Below, one piece after another: positions 9,589 to 18,409 of a DNA stretch of 64,000 nucleotides. Within the stretch, counting starts at the first letter, position 1; each line of letters starts with the position of its first letter. Below the pieces are notes generated by a model, which did not search any database, was not told the DNA's origin, and saw only the letters and a list, made by a program, of their open reading frames with translations. A program made the translations under genes and the position numbers. Source of the DNA: Paenibacillus sp. FSL H7-0326 (lineage in GTDB: Bacteria; Bacillota; Bacilli; Paenibacillales; Paenibacillaceae); assembly GCF_001955535.1 (NCBI RefSeq), contig NZ_MPVN01000002.1, forward strand, positions 186,001 through 250,000, written 5' to 3'.

Positions 9589-10791
9589 TATATCCTTGGA
9601 TTCATCCCATGTCTTCCCTTGATAGAGTGCCGTAATCAAGGGATTCACATATTTATGATGCCGATTGTAATCGGGCAGAGCTGTTAATTCCTGCAGCAAG
9701 GGATGAACCAGTCCGCGAAGAACTTGTTTATTCCCCTTATAAAAAGCTTCATGATTCTCAGTAAGATCAAGCGGTCTTCGCTGAAGCAGCCGGTAATTGG
9801 CAGCGACCAGATAAGCAATGGATACCACCCCTTTGGCAATCATTGGAGATACCAAGAAGCTCGGAAGTGTCCTGTACTCGAAGCCGCCATAGGGCTGAGT
9901 TCTAAAATCACCCAAGTAGCCGTATTTCGGTCTTCGGCCGCTGCTGCGAGGATCCTCCAATATGGCGATCGGAAGCGCCAAGTAATTGTCGAGAGCACGG
10001 AGCAGATCATAGGTTAGAACCACTCTGCTAAAATGCACATGTCCACCCAGCGGAAGACCGCTTACCGGAAGCCCGCCTGCTCTCCATAACAGCGTGTGAT
10101 CCGTAATCAGCGTTGAAGCAGTTAAGAACGCGTGCATCAAATGAGCGAGGAGCTCCCGAGGCTCTGAGCTTGGCATAGGTCTAAGCTCCGCGACAGGGTA
10201 AGATCTTCGTCCGCCTCGAGTTACCGCGTCACACCCGGCTTCGCCCGTTCGTTCTAGAAATAAAGAAGCAGGCACAACTCGCTCCTCCTGTTGGCTAATC
10301 AGCAGAAATTCCGGATCCATACCGAGTACCGGAGACGTATGTAAATTTCTCTCTGCCTCAAGAGCAAGCTGCTTCTCCATCATCGCCTGTTCGTACAACT
10401 CTGCTATCCCTTCTCTAATTAACCATGGCTGTGAATGAACGCTGCTTACGCTAATGCCTTGTTGTCCTCCAGCCTGCAGCACAACCTCTGCATGCTCCAG
10501 ATTCAGTGCATATGCCGCTCGAACAGCAGCACGTTCAATTCGATTGTAGAGCGAAATGTTGTCCTCCCTATGCAGCACCGTCCTGTTGCCTTCCCGAATT
10601 CCGGTATAACTCTTTTTCACGATTCTTAACGCATGAAGCTGACTAATCAAGACTTCATAAGTCACAAGGAACTGCAGCTTATTCTCTTTAGGATGAATCA
10701 GGGAAGAACGAAGTCCTGAGCGGGTTAATCTTGCCTCACGCTCCTCCATTGTCATCGACTCGTAATGTTCCGAATTTCGAATTACTAACAT
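9556..10791 (-). CDS. Putative COOH-NH2 amidoligase (phiEco32-like amidoligase type 2 family)
   Basis: 411 residues. The central part has features I associate with the glutamine-synthetase-fold COOH-NH2 ligases (PF14395-like): LGMDPEFLLIS with a metal-type Glu, PVAELRPMP, GGHVHFSR, and GGFEYRTLPSFLVSP with the conserved Glu and Arg. Such enzymes form amide or isopeptide bonds using ATP; the natural substrate here is unknown. The N-terminal 150 residues do not resemble anything I know. The start is ATG at 10791 with only a distant AGGGGAAGG. It lies between cotE and mutS, where B. subtilis has no gene, which hints at a spore-coat role. Family call moderate; function is inference. Confidence 0.7.
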   Translation of the reverse strand: MLVIRNSEHYESMTMEEREARLTRSGLRSSLIHPKENKLQFLVTYEVLISQLHALRIVKKSYTGIREGNRTVLHREDNISLYNRIERAAVRAAYALNLEHAEVVLQAGGQQGISVSSVHSQPWLIREGIAELYEQAMMEKQLALEAERNLHTSPVLGMDPEFLLISQQEERVVPASLFLERTGEAGCDAVTRGGRRSYPVAELRPMPSSEPRELLAHLMHAFLTASTLITDHTLLWRAGGLPVSGLPLGGHVHFSRVVLTYDLLRALDNYLALPIAILEDPRSSGRRPKYGYLGDFRTQPYGGFEYRTLPSFLVSPMIAKGVVSIAYLVAANYRLLQRRPLDLTENHEAFYKGNKQVLRGLVHPLLQELTALPDYNRHHKYVNPLITALYQGKTWDESKDIRPLWNIQQKP

Positions 10792-10825
10792 GGCATCTAG
10801 ACCGTCCTTCCCCTAAAAAAGAAAT

Positions 10826-10849
10826 AAAAAAAGGAGGGCTGCCGCCCTC
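10826..10849 (-). terminator. Rho-independent terminator after cotE
   Basis: On the minus strand GAGGGC/GCCCTC (arms 10844-10849 and 10834-10839, loop of 4) is followed by seven T. It lies only 35 bp before the ATG of the amidoligase gene, so that gene must rely on read-through or on a promoter inside this short interval. A second hairpin (10852-10868) precedes it. Confidence 0.8.
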
Positions 10850-10900
10850 TACGCCGAAGGGTTCGGCGCATATATTGCCATATAGGTATTGCAGCACCAA

Positions 10901-11461
10901 TTAGATCTCATCATCCAGCAAGTCAGGATCAAGCTCGTCAAAATCACCATCAAGTGAGCCGAAATCATAATCTTTGTCTGCTTCTTCATTGCAGTTGTTC
11001 TTGCACACGACAACACGAACCTTGGTTTCAGCAACCATTTCGGCTGCAAATTCACGTTCCACGCGGATGACAACACTGCCTCCGCCCGAAGCTACCGTCG
11101 CCTCTACACAGCTCGGTTCCTGCGTTGCATCCGCAGAGACCTCAACAGTGGAGGCACGATGCTTAGGATCCAGATAGGATAGTGGAATGTTCTCTACATA
11201 GGATACTGTCTTCTTCGCTACATCGGTTTGAGAGTTTTGGTCATAGGAATACCAAATGTTGATATCGTAAGTACCAATAACTTCAATTCCGTCTCCTGCC
11301 GGGACCGATTCGTACTCGTGGTTAATAATCCATGCCCCCAAAATACTGGTAGGATTATGTGGCGGAGTCACGGTATGTGTTACGGTAGAGAACTTACGAC
11401 CCTTGCCGCAGATCGCCTTCGTTATAATCTCTCTACATTGATGTTTATGACTCAATGACAT
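10901..11461 (-). CDS. cotE: Outer spore coat morphogenetic protein CotE
   Basis: 186 residues. Matches the CotE pattern from memory: REIITKAICGKGRKF, TSILGAWIINHEY, YDINIWYSYD, VRVEREFAAEMVAETK and a strongly acidic C-terminal tail ending in DPDLLDDEI. CotE assembles the outer coat around the forespore. The ATG at 11461 is preferred because it lies 6 nt after GGAGGAGGT; an earlier ATG at 11482 overlaps that site. The position upstream of mutSL is conserved with Bacillus. An N-terminal Cys and CKNNC motif are extra cysteines. Confidence 0.93.
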   Translation of the reverse strand: MSLSHKHQCREIITKAICGKGRKFSTVTHTVTPPHNPTSILGAWIINHEYESVPAGDGIEVIGTYDINIWYSYDQNSQTDVAKKTVSYVENIPLSYLDPKHRASTVEVSADATQEPSCVEATVASGGGSVVIRVEREFAAEMVAETKVRVVVCKNNCNEEADKDYDFGSLDGDFDELDPDLLDDEI

Positions 11462-11590
11462 CTTTGAACCTCCTCCATACAATCATTCCATTTATATGTA
11501 TGCAGGACATGGGCGTTTGTTACCAATTTACAGATAAATATAATTGAAAAAGATAACTTTTAATTTATAGCGGCTTAGATGTTGAATAAG

Positions 11591-12556
11591 CTAATTTCCT
11601 TTTGCAGGGACAGGGAACGGTGCCTTGTCCTTTTTCGCAATCTTCAAGTACAAAGCGAGTTCCCGGCACAGCTGACGGATCGACGAACGAATCTCGAATT
11701 CTTCTCTTGTTGTGGGCAGATCCATCGTTCTAAACTCTTGCTCTACCATGCTTAGAAGTTTCTCGGTCCTTCCAGTATAGAACTCATTGCACACATCATC
11801 GCTTAACTGCTCGAACAATTCAGCTACCATTTCCGCATGCGGCATGGTCGTATATACCTGTGATATTAAATGCATCATATGCTGAATGGAATCCAGCTGG
11901 GTCTTGCGCATATAAAAGTATGCAGTCCATTCCTCGTTCGGATGGATCACTTGATTCTCAAGATACAGCTTGGAGGCTGCGACTCCCTTATCTATTGCCT
12001 TCTCAGCTTCCATCAATTCAGCACCCGTCCACACGTATGAGGGATCTCTTAGTGTGCGGCCAAACTGGGTGAAAATTACCGAAAACAGCTCATCGATCTC
12101 TGAACGGATGTTGAAGAGCATGTTATCCGATTTTGGCATATAAGCTAAATTAACGACCATCGCCGAGCCAAGCCCAACAATGAGCAGTAGTATTTGTGTC
12201 CAGATGACTTCGAGGCTCATCTCTCCTCCGCTAAACACACGGAAGACGACGACGGACCCTGTGACTATGCCTTCTTTAAAGCCAAACCGCACAATGGCAG
12301 GAAATGCCGTCAGGATATAAATGGCCAGCACCCAATAATGAAATCCAAACAGGAAAAAAAGTACTGAAGCAAAAAGAAGCCCTACTACGGACGCAAAAAA
12401 TCGCGCCGAGATCGTCTTCAGGCTTCTTTTACGAGTAACATCGACACCCAGAATGGCCAGCAATCCTGCCGACGTTGGTCCTTTTAACTGCATAGCATCA
12501 GCCAGCAGCACAGCCATTAAGGCAGCAATCGCTGTTTTGATAACGCGGAAACCCAT
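11591..12556 (-). CDS. Aromatic acid exporter family membrane protein (DUF939/ArAE_1 type)
   Basis: 321 residues. The N-terminal half is a bundle of hydrophobic segments (GFRVIKTAIAALMAVLLAD, LLAILGVDVTRKRS, FFASVVGLLFASVLFFLFG, ILTAFPAIVRFGFKEG) with the layout of the ArAE/YqjA-type family. The C-terminal half is soluble and helical (MRKTQLDSIQHMMHLISQVY), matching the ArAE_1_C domain. Membrane transport of aromatic acids is the family guess; no substrate evidence is present. ATG at 12556 with AGAGGG 9 nt upstream is chosen over the upstream in-frame ATG at 12595. Confidence 0.8.
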   Translation of the reverse strand: MGFRVIKTAIAALMAVLLADAMQLKGPTSAGLLAILGVDVTRKRSLKTISARFFASVVGLLFASVLFFLFGFHYWVLAIYILTAFPAIVRFGFKEGIVTGSVVVFRVFSGGEMSLEVIWTQILLLIVGLGSAMVVNLAYMPKSDNMLFNIRSEIDELFSVIFTQFGRTLRDPSYVWTGAELMEAEKAIDKGVAASKLYLENQVIHPNEEWTAYFYMRKTQLDSIQHMMHLISQVYTTMPHAEMVAELFEQLSDDVCNEFYTGRTEKLLSMVEQEFRTMDLPTTREEFEIRSSIRQLCRELALYLKIAKKDKAPFPVPAKGN

Positions 12557-12735
12557 GTATGATAACCCTCTCTTCTCTCTATAAGGCGAGTACATTAAAT
12601 AATGATTCCATTATATTAGTACCCAATCAGATCGTAGGTATCAATCGTACACGATTTTTCCTTCTGGAACAATGTGACATGTCACAGACATATTTACGGA
12701 TGTGAGATAGAATCCATAGTTCAGTCAAGAGCGGA

Positions 12736-13587
12736 TTAATACTCCCTGCCATTCATCAGCTTACGCTCGAGCCACGCTACCAGCTGATACATTACCGTCG
12801 CCACTACAGCAATTACAATGAGACTCGACATAACGAGGGTGAAATTAAACACTTGAAAACCATATATAATTAAATATCCCAAGCCTTCCTTCGCGACAAG
12901 AAATTCTCCCACAATAACTCCGATCCAGGCCAAACCTACATTTACCTTAAGTGTGGAGACGATCGCAGGAAAGGATGCAGGAAAGATTACTTTGCGAAAA
13001 ATATGCTTTCGGTTTCCTCCAAATGTGCGTACAACCTTTACATAGTTTGGGTCTACTTCATTAAAGCTGTTATACACAACAAGCGTTGTAATAATAACTG
13101 TAATAGATATGGTCGTCATGACAATTGCAGTAAAGCCAGCGCCAAACATGACGATAAAGATGGGTCCAAGGGCTACCTTCGGCATACTGTTCAGTACTAC
13201 CAAGTAAGGATCAAGCACCTTCGATAAGAAAGGGGACCACCAGATAAGTACAGCGATGAGCGTGCCAAGCAGTGTGCCCAGCAGGAAGCCGACAATCGTT
13301 TCAAACACCGTGACTGAGGTATGGAGCCAAATTTCGCCGCTGACCACATCCTTCCACAGCTGTGCGCCAATCTTGGAAGGATAGCTGAACAGGAGCACGT
13401 CAATCCATCTTAATCTGCCCGCGATTTCCCAATACAGGAACATCATAATAAGAATCGCAATCTGCGTCAGACTGACATATCTTCTCCATCTTCTTCTCCG
13501 TTTCTTGTGCTGGAGATGAATGCTGTGAAGCCATTGCTCTTCCTGCGCTTTTTCATGAGGTGCTACTTCCAACGGTTTTGCTTCCAT
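12736..13587 (-). CDS. ABC importer permease (sulfonate/nitrate/thiamine-precursor class)
   Basis: 283-residue inner-membrane permease with an unusually basic N-terminus (HKKRRRRWRRY) and about six membrane segments. The cytoplasmic EAA-type loop is visible around DPNYVKVVRTFGGNRKHIFRK. It is the last gene of an ABC cassette: binding protein (15406), ATPase (14370), permease (13587), with gaps of 31 and 9 bp. The family (BPD_transp_1, SsuC/TauC/ThiX-like) takes up sulfonates, taurine, nitrate or pyrimidine precursors. The substrate cannot be decided from sequence; I found no TPP riboswitch upstream. Confidence 0.88.
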   Translation of the reverse strand: MEAKPLEVAPHEKAQEEQWLHSIHLQHKKRRRRWRRYVSLTQIAILIMMFLYWEIAGRLRWIDVLLFSYPSKIGAQLWKDVVSGEIWLHTSVTVFETIVGFLLGTLLGTLIAVLIWWSPFLSKVLDPYLVVLNSMPKVALGPIFIVMFGAGFTAIVMTTISITVIITTLVVYNSFNEVDPNYVKVVRTFGGNRKHIFRKVIFPASFPAIVSTLKVNVGLAWIGVIVGEFLVAKEGLGYLIIYGFQVFNFTLVMSSLIVIAVVATVMYQLVAWLERKLMNGREY

Positions 13588-13596
13588 TAGGCATGA

Positions 13597-14370
13597 TCAC
13601 CTCTTTCCTCCGGAGTCATCAAGCTCTCCCCAAATTTCGTTAAACAGGTCGTTAAAGCCTTGCTGCTCCCTTGCATGGAACGGCTGGACATCCCTGATGG
13701 ATGCAGGAACCTCAAAGGTTTTGCGGATTCGTCCCGGATTTTTGTCCAGCACGATGACTCTGTCACTTACGGCAATGGCTTCAGATAGATCATGTGTAAC
13801 CAAAATGGCCGTCTTGCCCTGCTTCTTCAGCGTATCTGAGATCAGGTCCTCCAGCTGCAATTTGGTCTGATAATCCAGAGCCGAGAAGGGCTCATCGAGC
13901 AGCAGCAGATCAGGGTTCGTTGCTAGCGTTCTTACCAGAGCCACACGCTGACGCATTCCGCCTGACAATGCCTGCGGATATGCGTCCTCTGTACCTGCAA
14001 GCCCCATCTCAGCGAGCAGATCACGCGTTGCTAGAAGCGAAGCTTCGCTGAGCTGTCCGGTAAGCTCAAGTCCAATCGAGGCATTTGCCAAAATTGTGCG
14101 CCATGGATACAAATAGTCCTGCTGCAGCATATAGCCCACTTGGGAAGAAGGTGAAGTGACCTTTTCTCCGGCCAGACGCACCTCCCCCTTCGTTGGCTGC
14201 AGCAGGCCTGCAATCATGGACAGAATGGTTGTTTTACCGCATCCGCTTGGACCTACCAGGCTGACGAATTCGCCAGCCTCGACCTCCATACTAATGGAAT
14301 CCAGAGCCAGCTTTGCCTCCCGTTCCGTTACGTACACATGTGTAATTTGATCCAGTTCTATCCGTGTCAT
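13597..14370 (-). CDS. ABC importer ATP-binding protein
   Basis: 257-residue nucleotide-binding subunit with Walker A GPSGCGKTT, Q-loop MLQQDYLYPW, signature LSGGMRQR, Walker B LLLLDEPFSALD and switch His in LVTHD. All catalytic residues are intact. It resembles SsuB/TauB/ThiZ. ATG at 14370 with AAGGATG upstream. It powers the permease encoded 9 bp downstream. Confidence 0.93.
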   Translation of the reverse strand: MTRIELDQITHVYVTEREAKLALDSISMEVEAGEFVSLVGPSGCGKTTILSMIAGLLQPTKGEVRLAGEKVTSPSSQVGYMLQQDYLYPWRTILANASIGLELTGQLSEASLLATRDLLAEMGLAGTEDAYPQALSGGMRQRVALVRTLATNPDLLLLDEPFSALDYQTKLQLEDLISDTLKKQGKTAILVTHDLSEAIAVSDRVIVLDKNPGRIRKTFEVPASIRDVQPFHAREQQGFNDLFNEIWGELDDSGGKR

Positions 14371-14401
14371 TTATTCACATCCTTTTTATGAACGGCGAAC
14401 C

Positions 14402-15406
14402 TTACTTTCCAGCAGCTTCTTCAGCAAAAGTATTGTCTACTATCGCAGACGCAGGGACTCTCTCCTGCAGCTCGCCAGCATTCTCCATTACATCAAGCAG
14501 GTTATTCCATTCGGTATCGTCAATAATCGGGTCCAAAGCATACGTGCCTTGATCCTTATAGCGCTGTACACTGCTCACAATAATGTCACGATCCGCGTCT
14601 TTGAAATATGGCATGATGACATCGGCTATTTCTTCTGCCGTATGCTCTTCCACCCACAATTGAGCCTTGTGAATACTTTTCGTAAATTTGCCGACCACGT
14701 CTTTGTTGTCTTTGATGAAGCTCTGTTTGGTCATAAATACGGTATACGGAAGCTTGCCGCTCTCAACTCCAAAGGAAGCAACGACCTTGCCTCTTCCTTC
14801 TTTTTCGAAGATGGATGCTTGCGGCTCGAACAGCTGTACATAATCACCTGTTCCTGATGCAAACGCAGACGTGATATTGGCAAAATCAATGTTCTGAATC
14901 AGTGTCAGATCCTGATGTGGATCGATCCCTTTCTTACCTAGGGCAAACTCACCGGCCATTTGCGGCATCCCGCCCTTTCTTTGGCCGAGGAACTCACTCC
15001 CCTTCAGCTGATCCCAATCAAATTCCGCCGTTTGATCTCTCGCAAATAAGAAGGTGCCGTCCGTTTGTGTGAGCTGTGCGAAGTTAATAACCGGGTCCTC
15101 CGCTCCCTGCTGATACACATAGATTGATGTTTCTGAACCTACCAGCGCAATGTCGATGGAGCCTGCAAGCAGTGCCGCCATCGTCTTGTCTCCCCCCGCC
15201 GTGGTTTGGATCTCAACATCCAGACCTTCTTCCTCGAAGAAGCCCTGCGCGTGAGCGACATACTCTGGTGCATAAAAAACAGAGCGGGTTACTTCGCCAA
15301 CGTTAACCTTAACGTTACCGCTGCTGCTAGAACTGCAGCCGCTTAGGACGACGGTGAATAAGAGCAGCAGAATTGCAGCAGGCTTCCACCAAGCTTTTCC
15401 TTTCAT
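14402..15406 (-). CDS. ABC importer substrate-binding lipoprotein (NMT1/SsuA-like)
   Basis: 334 residues. A signal peptide with lipobox LSGC (Cys about residue 24) is followed by a Ser-rich spacer, then a type II periplasmic-binding fold. Features include VGEVTRSVFYAPEYVAHAQG, FFEEEGLDVEI and GSIDIALVGSETS, typical of the NMT1/ThiY/SsuA group. ATG at 15406 is 7 nt after AGGGAGG; the in-frame ATG at 15466 lacks a site. It is the first gene of the ABC cassette, so the promoter should lie in 15407-15516. Substrate unknown. Confidence 0.9.
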   Translation of the reverse strand: MKGKAWWKPAAILLLLFTVVLSGCSSSSSGNVKVNVGEVTRSVFYAPEYVAHAQGFFEEEGLDVEIQTTAGGDKTMAALLAGSIDIALVGSETSIYVYQQGAEDPVINFAQLTQTDGTFLFARDQTAEFDWDQLKGSEFLGQRKGGMPQMAGEFALGKKGIDPHQDLTLIQNIDFANITSAFASGTGDYVQLFEPQASIFEKEGRGKVVASFGVESGKLPYTVFMTKQSFIKDNKDVVGKFTKSIHKAQLWVEEHTAEEIADVIMPYFKDADRDIIVSSVQRYKDQGTYALDPIIDDTEWNNLLDVMENAGELQERVPASAIVDNTFAEEAAGK

Positions 15407-15516
15407 TGAATAGCCCTCCCTTGAAATAAAGAATGTATGAACCATAATTATGCAGTCCATTCCCATTTGGTTAATCAGCCCGGTACAGGCTCTCTTAAAC
15501 TAAGCTCATATTCACA

Positions 15517-15555
15517 CAAAAAAAGCTGAAGGACTCTTGTAGAATCCTTCAGCTT
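15517..15555 (-). terminator. Rho-independent terminator after the M32 carboxypeptidase gene
   Basis: Perfect 11-bp stem (arms 15545-15555 and 15523-15533) followed on the minus strand by seven T. It separates the carboxypeptidase gene from the ABC cassette. Confidence 0.88.
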
Positions 15556-15594
15556 GACAAGATATGTTGAACTTTTCGGTTATCTGTTATCTCT

Positions 15595-17112
15595 TTATAG
15601 TTTATAGATTTCTTTATATTTGTTCTCCAGATAATCAGCAAGGTAATCCGGATTCAGCTCTTCCCCTGTAATAGCAACTATCAATTCGGAAGGCTTGCGG
15701 GACTTGCCATATTGATAAACCTTCTCCGTCAGCCACTCTTTGAGTGGAGCAAGCTTCCCTTCCTTTATATAATTCTCGTATTCCGGGAGCTCCTTGGCCA
15801 GTGTATTCATGATTTGGGCTGCATACATATTACCAAGCGAGTAGGAGGCAAAATAACCAAAGTCTCCGCCTGACCAATGTACATCCTGAAGCACACCAGC
15901 TCCGTCATCAGGAGGAGTAACGCCTAAATATTGTTTATATTTCTCGTTCCATACCTGCGGAAGGTCCTTTACGTCCAGCTGTTCATTAAAGAGCATTTTC
16001 TCGATCTCATAGCGGATAATAATATGAAGATTATAAGTGAGCTCATCGGCTTCAATGCGGATCAGCGAGCTCTCTACTTTATTGATGGCTTCATAGAATT
16101 GATCCAGAGAAATGTTCTCCAGCTGATTGGGAAAATAGCTCCGTAATACCGGATAATAATGCTCCCAGAAAGCCCGGCTTCTGCCGATCATATTCTCCCA
16201 TAATCTTGACTGAGACTCATGGATTCCCATGGATGTTCCCTCGGCAAGAAGAGTCCCTGCCAGATTTGAATCAATATTCTGCTCATAGAGGGCATGACCG
16301 CCTTCATGAAGAGAGCTAAAGATGGCGCTCGCCACATCTGTATCATAATAATGAGTGGTAATACGAACATCACCGGGATTCAATCCCATAGCAAAAGGAT
16401 GTACACTCTCGTCCAATCGCCCTGCCTCAAAATCATATCCCATTTCCTTTAATATATATTTACTGAACTCGGACTGCTGCTTAATATCAAAGGATTGTTT
16501 GAGGAAGGAAGTGTCCGGTTTATGTACGGATTGACTAATTGCTTCCTGTAAGGGAACAATTCGGGCTTTTAGTCGGCTAAATACTTCATCCAGCTTCTCT
16601 ACCGTCAAATCCGGCTCATACATATCCAGAAGTGTGTCATAACGTGTATCTTTCACACCGTAATAGTCAATAAATTCACTCTGCATAGCAACAATTCGAG
16701 ATAAGTAGGGTTCAAACGACGCAAAGTCAGCCTTCTCCTTGGCTACTTCCCATTTGGCTTGAGCCTGGGCGGTAAGAACACTGAATTCGCGAACCTTCTC
16801 TGCTGGAACAGATTGTGTGCGGTCGAGCTCTTTCTTACAATCATTAATCAATCGCTGTTGTACATCAGACAGAGCGGCAAATTCATTCTCCTGTTTCAAA
16901 AAAGAGAGCAAATCTTTCATTTCTTCTGATGTCTGCAGTTTAAAAGCTTCCGATGACAGCATCCCTATCGTTTCTGAACGGGTATCAATTCCTTTACGCG
17001 GTGCCCCCGTGCTCATGTCCCAGTGCAGTAGTCCAATGGCTTCATTGTAGCTTTTAATTTTTTTGTTCAGATCCAGAAATTGCTCTAATTTAGCCTGTAA
17101 TTGCTGACTCAT
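15595..17112 (-). CDS. ypwA: Metallocarboxypeptidase, M32 family (Taq carboxypeptidase type)
   Basis: 505-residue cytoplasmic zinc carboxypeptidase. The zinc motif HEGGH (in SSLHEGGHALYEQ) and the downstream Glu region GIHESQSRLWEN are intact, as are DVRITTHY and the GDFGYFASYSLGN stretch characteristic of M32. The length matches B. subtilis YpwA (about 501). ATG at 17112 follows GGGGTG; a longer form from 17130 is possible. Single-gene transcript with a strong terminator. Confidence 0.92.
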   Translation of the reverse strand: MSQQLQAKLEQFLDLNKKIKSYNEAIGLLHWDMSTGAPRKGIDTRSETIGMLSSEAFKLQTSEEMKDLLSFLKQENEFAALSDVQQRLINDCKKELDRTQSVPAEKVREFSVLTAQAQAKWEVAKEKADFASFEPYLSRIVAMQSEFIDYYGVKDTRYDTLLDMYEPDLTVEKLDEVFSRLKARIVPLQEAISQSVHKPDTSFLKQSFDIKQQSEFSKYILKEMGYDFEAGRLDESVHPFAMGLNPGDVRITTHYYDTDVASAIFSSLHEGGHALYEQNIDSNLAGTLLAEGTSMGIHESQSRLWENMIGRSRAFWEHYYPVLRSYFPNQLENISLDQFYEAINKVESSLIRIEADELTYNLHIIIRYEIEKMLFNEQLDVKDLPQVWNEKYKQYLGVTPPDDGAGVLQDVHWSGGDFGYFASYSLGNMYAAQIMNTLAKELPEYENYIKEGKLAPLKEWLTEKVYQYGKSRKPSELIVAITGEELNPDYLADYLENKYKEIYKL

Positions 17113-17250
17113 CAGTGTCACCCCATCCATATTTTAATTCGCCTACCTATTGATCATACTTTTAGCTAAGATTATAATCAACATTTAAGAGCGTTAACTA
17201 GGGTTATAACATAAGCCCTAAATGATCAAGTAAAGGAGTGGGCCTAAATT

Positions 17251-17592
17251 ATGAAAATCAATCTTAGTAAGGCAGCTGAAGAACTCCTGACCAAAGTTCT
17301 CGGTAACAGGCCAGGCTTCATTCGACTGATGTATGACAGCGAGGGGTGCGGTTGTGCGGTTAGCGGAGTTCCTGCGTTTCGTATTGTTGATGAGCAGGAA
17401 GACGGGGATATCGTATTGGATACCAACGTTCCGGATCTAACGTTTATTTTGGACAGCCAAAAGGCTGTTTTTTTTGAAGAAGAGCTGAATTTGGCAACTG
17501 ATCCCGGAGACCTGTCTTTACGTCTGTCCAGCAGTGGTCAGCACTATGGTTTATACATTTTTCCGCGCGATGAACGTGCGGTCAATGCTTAG
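17251..17592 (+). CDS. HesB/IscA-like iron-sulfur biosynthesis family protein (YqkB-like)
   Basis: 113 residues of the HesB-like fold. EGCGCAVSGVP carries two cysteines (about C33 and C35), the pattern I associate with B. subtilis YqkB. The classical A-type carrier has three cysteines including a C-terminal CxC, which is missing here, so Fe-S carriage is not assured. ATG at 17251 follows AAAGGAG. It is divergent from the carboxypeptidase gene and 34 bp upstream of the carbonic anhydrase gene, probably co-transcribed. Confidence 0.8.
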   Translation: MKINLSKAAEELLTKVLGNRPGFIRLMYDSEGCGCAVSGVPAFRIVDEQEDGDIVLDTNVPDLTFILDSQKAVFFEEELNLATDPGDLSLRLSSSGQHYGLYIFPRDERAVNA

Positions 17593-17626
17593 ATAATAAT
17601 TACTCATTAACTGGAGGTATAAACAA

Positions 17627-18202
17627 ATGAACAGTATTAGTCAAATCATGGAGCATAATCGTAACTTTGTGGAGAAAAAAGAATATGAAGCCTATATCTC
17701 CGATAAATTCCCACAGAAGAAAATGATGATCGTAACTTGTATGGACACCCGTCTTGTCGAGCTGCTTCCCAAAGCGATGAACTTCAAGAATGGTGACGTC
17801 AAGATCGTTAAAACAGCCGGCGCTATCATCTCACATCCATTCGGAAGTGCGATGCGAAGCGTTCTAGTCGGCCTATATGAGCTGGGTGCTGACGAGGTCG
17901 TCGTCGTCGGTCATCATGAATGCGGCATGGCCTCTCTAAATGGTGAAGCGATGCTCTCGCATATGGTAGAACGTGGCATCGACGAGAAGGTGCTCAAGAC
18001 GATCGACCATGCAGGAATTAAGCTGGATCGCTGGCTGCGCGGGTTTGACAATGTCCATGAAGGGGTAATGGAAACTGTGGAGTTGATTCGTAATCACCCA
18101 CTATTGCCCCCAGGTACTCCTGTTCACGGCATGATCATTGATCCTAAGACAGGCGCTCTCGATCTTGTTGTGGATGGTTATGAGAACCAGGCATCTCTCT
18201 AA
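17627..18202 (+). CDS. Beta-class carbonic anhydrase (YtiB-like)
   Basis: 191-residue enzyme for reversible CO2 hydration. Zinc-site residues are visible: TCMDTR (C38, D40, R42) and GHHECGM (H96, C99). It is the short beta-CA type common in Firmicutes. ATG at 17627 follows TGGAGGT. It shares a strand and short gap with the HesB-like gene and is followed by a good terminator. Confidence 0.92.
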   Translation: MNSISQIMEHNRNFVEKKEYEAYISDKFPQKKMMIVTCMDTRLVELLPKAMNFKNGDVKIVKTAGAIISHPFGSAMRSVLVGLYELGADEVVVVGHHECGMASLNGEAMLSHMVERGIDEKVLKTIDHAGIKLDRWLRGFDNVHEGVMETVELIRNHPLLPPGTPVHGMIIDPKTGALDLVVDGYENQASL

Positions 18203-18209
18203 TCCCTTG

Positions 18210-18248
18210 GGTCTGGATTGCTAATCAGCAGTCCAGGCCATTTTTTTA
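18210..18248 (+). terminator. Rho-independent terminator after the carbonic anhydrase gene
   Basis: An 8-bp stem with one wobble (arms 18210-18217 and 18232-18239) is followed by ATTTTTTTA. The loop can form a further short stem. Confidence 0.85.
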
Positions 18249-18302
18249 TTAAATTTCTGTGACATTTATAACAACAGTTTACTAGTCATACGGCAATAAC
18301 GG

Positions 18303-18332
18303 TTGTCAAACCATACAGTCGTGGTGTACACT
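18303..18332 (+). promoter_or_regulatory. Candidate sigma-A promoter for the PadR gene
   Basis: TTGTCA (18303-18308) and TACACT (18327-18332) with an 18-bp spacer, about 80 bp upstream of the start. Read by eye only. Confidence 0.4.
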
Positions 18333-18409
18333 TTTAAACATATATGGTCCTGGAAAACGCTTTTACGCTGTTATTCAAGACTATAGTTTAGTAAAGGAGA
18401 CATGTCCAC

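Noticed and set aside
15407..15516. TPP riboswitch upstream of the ABC importer
   Set aside because: Considered because the importer resembles ThiXYZ, but the conserved CTGAGA and downstream THI-box elements are not present.
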